From NCBI GenBank assembly GCA_964019135.1, contig OZ025261.1:28256029-28320028 (forward strand): 64,000 bases of DNA, read 5' to 3'. Origin of the DNA: Arenicola marina. Taxonomy: Eukaryota; Annelida; Polychaeta; Arenicolidae. Numbering within the stretch: the first letter of the stretch is position 1; each line of letters opens with the position of its first letter. The translations under genes and the position numbers were made by a program. Shown here piece by piece: positions 56,126 to 64,000 of this stretch. Below the pieces are notes generated by a model. That model saw only the letters and a program-made list of their open reading frames with translations. It searched no databases and was not told the DNA's origin.

Positions 56126-56760
56126 ATTGCAGACATCGATGGGTGAATTGGGAGATTGATCCCACGAGGACCTGCAGGATGGTCTAATGGCGTGCCACGT
56201 GGCTCTTCCCAATAACGCCTCAACATTAGAGAAATACTCCCTGGTTTGTCTCCATGGATAACAGTTGACGCATGAATGCAATGGCTCGTTCAGCGCTATT
56301 AACTAATGAAGCCATTGGTAATGGGGATGTGACAGACACGATACCATATCCTAGGGAACTATTCCATCATCGCTGGACGCTCGGGGTTTATTAAATCAGT
56401 CACCAGGGTTGATAAGTCTCTGCCCTCCTTAATTTGTTGTTTTCGCTGAAGGAGTCTGATCTCTCCTGAAGGGGTCGCGTGTTGTGTGGAGGCCTCTCCA
56501 CAGGGGTGTCCGCGTGGAGGGGTGTGTGGTTGTGTTGTTGATGCAGAGGGGAAGGCGCCGGGGTAAACACCTAATATTTTGCCGTTCCCTGTGAGTGTTC
56601 TTCGATCTCTGTTCTTGATCAGTATGCACTCTTGGCTGGTTGATATCGTGGTCGGGATCTATCGCTATATGTCACTTCATATCGGGCTTCACATTAGCTG
56701 CTCGAGGCCTCCCTCCCGCCAACCAATTTACTCACTTCATGATTATCAGGCATGTATCCT
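56126..56760. other. No gene recognised
   Basis: Unique sequence without recognisable coding or RNA features. Confidence 0.4.
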
Positions 56761-57083
56761 TGCCCTCCCACACTGCCTTGCTCAACCCTACCCCCCCCCC
56801 CCCCCGCTCCCTCTTACTCTCACCTCGCCCCCCCCCCGTCTTCTATCCTTTTCTCCAACTTCCGTCTTCTATCCTGCCGCCTCGCCCATTTCCCCCATAC
56901 TCGCATACATCCCCTTGCCCCCTCCCCCCCCCCCCCGCCCGGCCTACCACCCAGGTTTCCCTTCCGTGGTCGTCTGATTTAAAGTAATGCAAGGGACTTC
57001 CCGCCAATTTGACACCAGGAAACGACAAGAGTTGTCTTTTTCCTCTTTCGCTCCAGCTTTCAGAAGACGACGGGGTCCCAATT

Positions 57084-57121
<38 letters not shown>

Positions 57122-57132
57122 CCACCGAGCCG

Positions 57133-57168
<36 letters not shown>

Positions 57169-57210
57169 CCACCGAGCCGACCCTTTCTCTCTCTTCCTCT
57201 CTCTGTAACT
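56761..57210. repeat. Pyrimidine-rich tract and (CT)n microsatellites
   Basis: C-rich at 56785-56945 with runs of 8 or more C. (CT)n at about 57086-57118 and 57137-57166 are separated by TTCCCCACCGAGCCGACCCT, which recurs after the second run, so the microsatellite and its flank were duplicated as a unit. Confidence 0.85.
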
Positions 57211-57870
57211 ATGACTCTCGACTGGCGATAGTGGCGCCTCCTGGCGGTAGCTGGTGGCAGAATCAATAATAGTGCCTTGGGTTAGGGGGGGTGGTGGCGG
57301 GGTGGAGGCGAGGGGCGCGAGGGGTGAAATTGCGACGTGTGTTGGTTTCCGGGTGCGGCGCCTGGGGGTAGAGGGGGGGGGGTAGGGGAAGAGGTTACGT
57401 GTGGGTTGGGTGGGGGGGGGGGGAGGGGCGACCCCAGGGCCCGACCCCCCGACGGACGCAGGCCACCTTCTGCTCACCGGCGAACCCATGTTGACAGTTT
57501 TCAGGATTTGGTATTGACCGTCGAGAGTCATTAAAGGTACGGCGAGCGGCGCATGGATCCGTGCCTGCGAAAATGACAAAAGAAAGGGGGGGGCGGCGTA
57601 CTGACTTGGCGCCATGTAATGGGTTTGATAGACCGCCTCGTGCGCAAATTGACGGGCTGCGACAAGCCAACGCCCCGGCTACAAAATATATCTTGTCAGA
57701 GGTCACGCGAAGTGGGCAGATATCGGCAAAAAATGGCTTCCTTTACATGAAGCCTGCAGTCAGAGCCGGGCGCAGATATGCCATCTAAAGTACATACAAG
57801 AGAGTGTATGGATCGACAGGGGTCACCAATTATGTTACACGTCATACGCCACGTGACTAGAGATTGGAAC
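57211..57870. other. No gene recognised; G-rich patches
   Basis: G runs near 57376 and 57410-57424. No exon is recognised. Confidence 0.4.
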
Positions 57871-57885
57871 CAGGGGCGGATCCAG
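57871..57885 (+). mobile_element. Terminus-like motif of the CAGGGGCGGATCC family
   Basis: CAGGGGCGGATCCAG matches the left terminus of the element at 46965. Only this terminal motif is recognised; the following purine-rich sequence and 12-bp array do not match the family interior. Confidence 0.35.
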
Positions 57886-58006
57886 GGTGCCAGACAAAAG
57901 GAGGAAGAGGGATAGAGGGGAGAGAGGGGAGGGGGAAGGCAAAAGGTGGGGCTCTAATTAATGTCGGTGCCATATGGATGTGCAACCCCGGATTGCAGGG
58001 GGGGGG

Positions 58007-58545
58007 TGACATGGGAGGTGACATGAGAGGTGACATGGGAGGTGTCATGGGAGATGACATGGGAGGTGTCATGGGAGGTGTCATGGGAGGTGACATTGGA
58101 GGTGACATGGGAGGTGTCATAGGAGGTGTCATGGGAGATGTCATGGGAGGTATCATGGGAGATGACATGGGAGGTGTCATGGGAGGTGTCATGGGAGGTG
58201 TCATGGGAGATGACATGGGAGGTGTCATGGGAGGTGACATGGGAGGTGTCATAGGAGGTGTCATGGGAGATGACATGGGAGGTGTCATGGGAGGTGTCAT
58301 GGGAGGTGTCATGGGAGATGACATGGGAGGTGTCATGGGAGGTGTCATGGGAGGTGTCATGGGAGGTGACATGGGAGGTGTCATGGAAGGTGTCATGGGA
58401 GGTGACATGGGAGAGGACATGGAAGGTATCATGGGAGGTGTCATGGGAGGTGACATTGGAGGTGACATGGAAGGTGACATGGGTGGTGTCATGGGAGGTG
58501 ACATGGGAGGTGTCATGGGAGGTGACATGGGAGGTGACCGGGGAG
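58007..58545 (+). repeat. 12-bp minisatellite (GGAGGTGACATG / GGAGGTGTCATG), about 45 copies
   Basis: Two 12-bp variants, differing at one base (GACATG and GTCATG), alternate in irregular but recurring blocks. As the period is a multiple of three, frames encoding M-G-G-[DV] type repeats stay open forward and M-[ST]-P-P type repeats stay open in reverse. These are not called as genes. Confidence 0.96.
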
Positions 58546-58806
58546 GTAACAGCCGTGGTAGGTGACCCTTATTGGAACCAGAGGAAGGGTAATTCAGTCC
58601 TGAATGTCCAGTCAGTAACCAATCAGCAGTTAGCCGCGGGTATTGCCGATCAGGGTTAATTTTCCTTGTAAGACTTTACCGGTACACCGATATATTCCAC
58701 AGGGGAAAAATTGTGTAACACAAGACTATATTTGTCAAAGTACTTACTCTTCAGTGTGGCGAACAACAGGCGAAAGATTCCAAACCGCAGTGACCCCTGA
58801 CATCAC

Positions 58807-58887
58807 GGTGGCGCCGCCAAGTGGTGAAGTTCTCAGATATGTTGGCCACGTGCTCGGCGGCCGTCTTCGACAGGTTCGGGACAAGGT
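58807..58887 (-). CDS. Candidate 81-bp exon, product unrecognised
   Basis: On the minus strand a pyrimidine-rich stretch (CACTCTCTCAAAG) precedes an 81-bp segment with strongly G/C-ending codons (AAG ACG GCC GCC GAG CAC GTG GCC AAC), followed by a weak donor GTGATG. The phase is 1-1 and the visible peptide includes LVPNLSKTAAEHVANISENF. The family is not recognised. The 3' end overlaps the GGTGGCGCCGCC motif shared with 9620, which argues for a dispersed repeat at least at that end. Confidence 0.18.
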
Positions 58888-59604
58888 CTTTGAGAGAGTG
58901 AATTGAAAGAAGCTTTCCGCTGGGTTGTTTAGGGTTAAGCCATATACAGGGAACATCAGGCAAGGTCTGCAGCCATTAAATTACATGTCGATACCAAGTT
59001 CTTTGTACGACGGCACAATGGACGGACCCACAAGATGTAGCTTATGGGGTAGTTGTATGGATCGGTGTGGGAGAGACAGGGTCAGCGGTTTACCTGTGTG
59101 TGGGGGGCGGGGGGAGGGGCGGGGGCGGTCCAGGCCAAGATGGATGCATGGACGAATTGGTCTTTTATGCCAGCTTTATGCCCACATGGGATATACCGGG
59201 CCGAAGAACCTCTGCGACAATGAGAAGAAAGGATGAAAGCCACAGCCAGCCAGACCGGGAAGAGCCATGGCGATGGCTAGGCCGGAAGTGCATAACATGT
59301 GTAACTCTACTCCCGGTCGTGTGAAAAGCGAGAAGAAGAGTGGGGGTGGGGGGTGGGGTGGGGGGGCGTGGGCGATAATAAGGAGTCTCAGAAGAACACA
59401 ACACGGCAGTAACGTATTCCACACCACGCTTCGGGTTCGACCTTCAGAGTGACCTCTACAACGACCAAAGACCCTTTGGCCAATCAGCGCCAGTCCCCGG
59501 GGGCACAGCTCGCCCGGACGTGAAACGTCGACATAACGTCGACGTAACGTGGTCATAAAGTGAATATGACCCAAAAAGCACACGACCGGACGTTGCAGCT
59601 AATG
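58888..59604. other. No gene recognised
   Basis: Unique sequence with a G-rich patch near 59100-59125 and 59340-59366. Confidence 0.4.
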
Positions 59605-59850
59605 GCGCTGTGCGTGTGAGGATCGGGGTGAGGGTGAGGGTCCAAGTGAGGGTGAGGGTGAGCATGAGGGTGAGGGCCAATGTGAGGCTGAGGGTGAGGC
59701 TCGACGTGAGTGTGAGGGTGAAGGTGAGGGCGAGGCTGAGGGTGAAGGTGATGGTGAGGGTGAGGGTGAGGGTGAGGGTAAGGGTGAGTGCGGGGCTGAA
59801 GGTCAGGGTCAGCGTCAGGGTCAGGGTCAGGGTCAGGGTCAGGGTGAGCC
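59605..59850 (+). repeat. Hexamer array GGGTGA / GGGTCA
   Basis: About 40 imperfect hexamers. The first two thirds are GGGTGA with interspersed variants and the last part (about 59806-59848) is a clean run of GGGTCA. It resembles telomere-type G-rich hexamers but is not TTAGGG. Confidence 0.9.
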
Positions 59851-60204
59851 TAGGCGGCAGCGTCTCGGTGAATGCCACTTCGTTATGGTGAGGGGTGATT
59901 TTGCTTGACATATTAAAGTCAATGGCTGAAGACAGGGAGGGCCGTGCATCCAAAATGGACAGTTTCATAACCTCCGCTAGACAGCTTGAGCTGAAGGGAT
60001 ATGGATGTTGGGCATGTATGGGGATGTGCTGGGGGGTGGATTCCTCGCTTAGGAATGCACTGGTACTTTCCGCAACGCTAGGATGACGAGGCTCTGGGAA
60101 TCCGTAAATGAAGTCACAGGATGGTGGAGGAGGAAGGCTGGGTGACCGAACAATGCAATCTCCATCGCCGCTTGACTACCTATGTGTCTGTATGTGACAG
60201 GGTG
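59851..60204. other. No gene recognised
   Basis: Unique sequence. Confidence 0.4.
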
Positions 60205-60400
60205 ACACAAGTTGACTATAGTGACGCCACTGGGGCTACATCTTGATTATAGTGACGTCATTGCGGCTACAGCTTGCCCATAGTGACGTCATGGCGGATA
60301 CAACGTGACTATAGTGACGTCACTGCGGCTGCAACTTGACTATTGTGACATCACTGCCGCTACAACTTGCATATAGTGACGTCACTGCGGCGCCCCATTT
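60205..60400 (+). repeat. 31-bp repeat with phased CRE-like sites, 6 units
   Basis: Units of GACTATAGTGACGTCACTGC followed by GGCTACAACTT. GTGACGTCAC-type sites begin at 60221, 60252, 60283, 60314, 60345 and 60376, each exactly 31 bp apart. Four contain perfect TGACGTCA; 60221 has TGACGCCA and 60345 has TGACATCA. Spacers vary more than the palindrome. TGACGTCA is the canonical cAMP-response element; function here is inferred only from the motif and spacing. Confidence 0.9.
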
Positions 60401-60467
60401 TTAGCCATGGAGGAGATTCGATAAATTCGTAGCACCTGAATGTCCAAGGCGCAAAAGCTTATAGACT

Positions 60468-60597
60468 GATCCAGGCTGTCAAACATTCACTGCCGTCACT
60501 GTTGCTTTTATCCATTCATGTGGTGAAAACAGGCCTTCAATGTACGTTATGTCCGACAAACAAGTCCGACAAACAAACTAGCATGTCACTTTCCTGT
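60468..60597 (+). repeat. Dispersed repeat family R4, copy 3
   Basis: Full-length plus-strand copy, the partner of 51711-51840 (minus) and 39578-39665 (3' half). It lies just after the 31-bp CRE-like array. Confidence 0.8.
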
Positions 60598-60691
60598 CAG
60601 TTTCAAACATGAATACTTTTCAATTGTGCCTACCAAAAACGTCTTTAGAATTTAGCTGTATACATCCGCATTGTCTTTAAGGGTCACAACA

Positions 60692-60759
60692 TGGCTAAGT
60701 AGGTAGCGCTTCGGCTATTGTCAAGGGTGTTCTGCTCGGCGATGCGTGGTTCGAATACC
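60692..60759 (+). other. tRNA-like polymerase III boxes, possible SINE or tRNA pseudogene
   Basis: TGGCTAAGTAG at 60692-60702 matches an A box, and GGTTCGAATACC at 60748-60759 is close to a B box with one extra base. The spacing is longer than in a functional tRNA, and the sequence does not fold into a convincing cloverleaf by eye. It does not match the SINE family seen six times elsewhere. Confidence 0.3.
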
Positions 60760-61272
60760 ATCCGTGCAAATCTCAATGTTTGTGCTAAAGTTGCATGTCG
60801 AGATCTTTTCCGCCCAAACCAAAGAGGTCAAAATAAAAATAAAAATCAGTCCTTGAATCATTCAAGATTTCTTTTCTCTATACTCCACCCATGCCAGACT
60901 GCCAAATAGTGTCTCTTAGCCTTGCGCGTGATATCAATTTACCACAAGTTTTAATTTCAGGGGTAAACGTCATCAGTTTGTGTGTTTCGCGATGCTTCGC
61001 AGTGCCGCGACAGACTTCTGTGGTGTCCCGGGATAGACACGTTTGCCACACCACAGCCGAAACGGCAATGTCTATCAGGTTTCTGAATTCATAGAATGAA
61101 ACATTCGAGTTTTCTGCAAATTTTGATATAAATTTCGCCTGGGCTTAGTTTTGGCGGGAAAGAACTCGACATGCAACTTTAAATACTATCTCACGTTCTT
61201 TGACTGAAATGGACCTAGATAATCCAGGTCCAGCAAAGTGTATGCAGTCCTAACATAGCAATGCAAAACTAC
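60760..61272. other. No gene recognised
   Basis: AT-rich unique sequence. Confidence 0.4.
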
Positions 61273-61321
61273 GCATGGAAAAAAATAATCTTGCCCGAAG
61301 AAAGGTATTCTTTTTCCATGC
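61273..61321. repeat. Imperfect 16-bp inverted repeat (hairpin)
   Basis: GCATGGAAAAA at 61273-61283 pairs with TTTTTCCATGC at 61311-61321. After one mismatch the pairing continues for four bases, leaving a loop of about 17 nt. This could be a hairpin RNA or a relic of a small inverted-repeat element. Confidence 0.6.
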
Positions 61322-62404
61322 ATAGGCTTACATGCCAGGGGATGGAACAAGGATGTCATCACAAAAAGTTTATGTTTCTCTATTTATTACATGTATAACT
61401 TAAAAAATGGTGCATGTGTTGGTCAAACGAATAGAAACCGTCAACCAGCTCTATGTACTTTCACGGTTTCGCGCAAACATTTTCATGTCGAAGAGTCAGT
61501 CTGTAAAGCGGTTTGGATTCATATAAATCGAAGACGCCCCGATATAACCCACGGCAAGAAGAATGGTCTTTACGACAGAGCATTAAAGAACATAACTCTT
61601 CCGCCTAGAGAAATAAATTGCCCAAAAACTAACGTTAAATTAAGACTTCGTATAGCTGGGACAGAGTGGGATAATTGAAAGGAAGCCAACTGCTTGAGGT
61701 TAAATATGGACTTTCTTAGAATACGAACAGGTAGGCACGACCCGACTGTGATGTGTCTTTGTGGCAGACCAGAAGCTTAAGGGGCTTAGACAGACAAGAA
61801 CCAAAATAGGCGATTGCGAAAAACGTGTGTTTTCAGTTATTAGGCTTAGGATGTTAAAAGTAGCAGTTTGCATACCGCGATATATCTTGGGGAAATAAGT
61901 ATAAAGGATAAACAACTCTCAAGCACTACATGTTGCACGCCGTCTCGATAGGCATATCTCATTTCTCCTAAATAAAGAAGACAAAGAAAACTTAAAGGTT
62001 TTTCTAGGACATAATGCACGCCTTGGGGGGTAGTTCTTTTTGGGCCTTGGTGATGAAGACCTGCGCTTGGGGGTATAGTCTTTCCCGAAGTTGCTGTTTT
62101 CCCATTTATTTGCACCCGGATGGAACTAAGGTGTTTTCACCAAAAAAGTAATTATGCCGAAGGATACATTCAATTACTTTACTTACATTAGCTTATCTCT
62201 AAGGAGTGCGTCATCGCAGGAAAAACAGATATAACGGAATATCGATCCTTGTAGATTACTTATCAGCAGCAACAAAGGGGTCCATATATGTTCAAGTACC
62301 CTTAAGCCAAAAGCGTCGAAGGTGTGTTGTAGATTCATCAACAAAGCTAACGGAGACGTCCATGGTATGTCAGATTAAATCATCTTCCATACATAAAGGG
62401 AACT
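61322..62404. other. No gene assigned; one 95-codon forward frame at 61391-61678
   Basis: The frame at 61391-61678 is uninterrupted in unique sequence and encodes a basic peptide containing HVEESVCKAVW. No domain, splice border or homologous repeat supports it. The rest is unique sequence without recognisable features. Confidence 0.3.
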
Positions 62405-62731
62405 GGGGGCCGGTGCGATAGCTCAGGGCTAGAGCGCTCGCATTGAGTGTTCTGGCCACCTGAGAGCCTAACGGCACGTGGATCGGTGGTGGGAAAGCGG
62501 TAACAGGGGAGGTGACAGGGGGGGTGACAGGGGAGGTGACAGGGGCGTGTGGCAGGGGATTTGACAGGGGTGGTGACAGGGGAAGGTGGCAGGGGACGGT
62601 TCGAGCCCTGCTGTGGCCATGTCTGTGTGGTCGCAGGATAAAAATCCCATGTCTTTCTCCGTAACGAGTATGGGGTTACCCCCGGGGACATGGCCCCACT
62701 CTCCCTTCCTTTTCCCATTGACGCTGATATA
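62405..62731 (+). mobile_element. tRNA-derived SINE, copy F, interrupted by a minisatellite
   Basis: Plus strand: the head GGCCGGTGCGATAGCTCAGG with a good A box, then TAGAGCGCTCGCATTGAGTG. Then GTGGATCGGTGGT, an insertion of about 107 bp, and the B box GGTTCGAGCCC at 62598-62608 followed by the body. It ends at CCCATTGACGC without the 3' tail, so it is 3'-truncated. The insertion separates the A and B boxes by about 170 bp, which should abolish polymerase III promoter function. Confidence 0.88.
62491..62597 (+). repeat. 12-bp minisatellite inside SINE copy F
   Basis: ACAGGGG landmarks fall at 62503, 62515, 62527, 62539, then about 62552, 62564, 62576 and 62589, a 12-13-bp period. The unit GGAGGTGACAGG differs by one base from GGAGGTGACATG of the array at 58007-58545. 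Confidence 0.88.
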
Positions 62732-64000
62732 CCGTTCTTAAGAAATATAAGCAAATGGGTGTTGGACCAAAGAAAAAAAAGTAAACGAAGACGTTGTTGC
62801 CCATCAAACGATCCACACAAAGAGGAGACAAGGGTGTTAATGAACAAAGGCATCCGGCAGGTCATACATAGACTCAGCAATGAAGAAGAAAAATGCGATG
62901 CCCTGACCCACTACCTTGCGGCGGTCTTGCCGCAGCCATGTTTCCATGCACAGCGAGATGACATTTAGCATCCATTCCCCTTGCATAATATCTTGGCTCC
63001 ACGGTAGACACAGAAGGATGTCCTCAATTTAATCGCACTGTTCTAAATCAAATGTATGAATGATTGGACGGTTTTTTTCGACAACCTTTAGGCACGTATT
63101 GACTGTATGTGAACCTGGCCAAGGGACCTCCTGCGTGAGATGATGAGGTCAATGATGACGTCACTGATGAGGTCATTCAGATGCCGTGCTCGAATGCCTG
63201 GACCAGGCCCTGGTTTGTGGGCCCGCCGCTCGGGGCGCTACCAACAAAGACTCCGCTCTAGCGTTTTCCAATGCCCCGCGGCCACATTGCAGCGGGTTAT
63301 TCAGAACGTGAGCATTATATATCTAGTAGACCCGTGAATGCCAATGACGGAAGGAAGGATTAAACAAATTAAAAAACTGCCTACATTTTTTTTCCTTGGC
63401 AGTCATGCAATACGTGTTGAATAGTTTCCGCATATAGCCCATGCATGAGGTATGATCAGATTAACCAGAGTGCTGCTGCCACGTGGCATGGCACGAACCG
63501 GAAGTAACTGCAGGCCATGGCAGAATATCCATGTGGCCGGCACTGACTGGCCTCTGTAGTCTTTTCACCCACACCCCTCCCTATCACCCCCCCCCCACCC
63601 CCAATCTCCACTCGGCAAGCGTCCCCCCTGACAGATAAAGAAAGGCTAAAACACTAATATGACTAATAAGGTGACTTTCTGAGAGTAGCCAGTCTGTGGG
63701 TTAGAGCCATGAGAGTAGCCAATTTGTAGGCTTGTCTTTCATAACTGCGAGACCACGTAGCCTCGACGCCGCATATATGGGGATATAGACAGGTATTAAT
63801 GGCATTATGTTGTGTGTAAGATACACAGGGGGGGGGGGGGGTTCTGGGAATTTGAACAGGTGGGGGTGGGGGTGGGATTTCACTTCAAGCTTACCATCGG
63901 GGGGTGGGGGGGAAGGACATTTCATGTTTTTACGGGGAGGGGAGGGGCGGGGTTATACATCAGATGGGTCATGTATGTGATATATCTTTCATGAAGACAA
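62732..64000. other. No gene recognised; end of window
   Basis: Unique sequence with C runs near 63583-63596 and G runs near 63829-63841. A TGACGTCA lies near 63157 inside a short GATGAGGTCA/GATGACGTCA repeat. The 92-codon forward frame at 62690-62968 starts inside the SINE and shows no recognisable domain. Confidence 0.35.

Noticed and set aside
57857..58565. Met/Gly-rich (forward) and Met/Pro-rich (reverse) proteins
   Set aside because: They are products of a 12-bp minisatellite whose period is a multiple of 3, open on both strands.
59605..59850. Interstitial telomere
   Set aside because: The hexamers are GGGTGA/GGGTCA, not TTAGGG or a known animal variant, so a telomeric origin cannot be claimed.

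Overview
The window is nuclear DNA of an animal, most likely a repeat-rich marine invertebrate. Three observations support this: a spliced leucine-rich-repeat (LRR) exon with canonical AG and GT splice borders, six copies of one tRNA-derived SINE (three with target-site duplications), and many minisatellites and non-autonomous DNA-transposon-like elements. Nothing looks bacterial: there are no operons, no Shine-Dalgarno-led genes, and no long open frames outside repeat arrays. I cannot name the species. One assembly gap of exactly 200 N lies at 14927-15126.

Layout. 0-17 kb: sparse unique sequence cut by minisatellites of 40 bp (3.7-4.4 kb), 23 and 20 bp (6.3-6.7 kb), 90 bp (12.4-12.7 kb) and 23 bp (14.0-14.5 kb), a G-tract-rich degenerate array (9.9-10.9 kb) and two SINEs. 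17.5-26.85 kb: one 9.3-kb array of about 275 copies of a 34-bp unit. Its stop-free frames (up to 1835 codons in all three forward frames) come from the repeat structure and are not annotated as genes. 27.5-28.8 kb: 41-bp and 12-bp arrays. 29.1-36.6 kb: a 72-bp LRR exon on the minus strand, then three tandem copies of a 2.47-kb segment. One edge of the segment cuts that exon and the other cuts a transposon-like element, so copies 2 and 3 carry a broken exon fused to transposon sequence. 36.6-50 kb: purine-rich sequence, two SINEs, a 36-bp array carrying TGACGTCA, several members of the CAGGGGCGGATCC element family, and a 1.45-kb degenerate G-rich array. 50-64 kb: 213-bp, 66-bp, 12-bp, hexamer and 31-bp arrays, and a SINE whose B-box region was split by a 12-bp minisatellite.

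The only coding element recognised with good confidence is the LRR exon, part of a minus-strand gene whose other exons are not identified here. Two weaker candidate exons (38.3 and 58.8 kb) and one hypothetical single-exon frame (2.1 kb) are listed at low confidence. The most informative signals are the exon-splitting tandem triplication, the helically phased CRE-like array at 60.2 kb, the young SINE family, and the layered higher-order structure of the 34-bp array.
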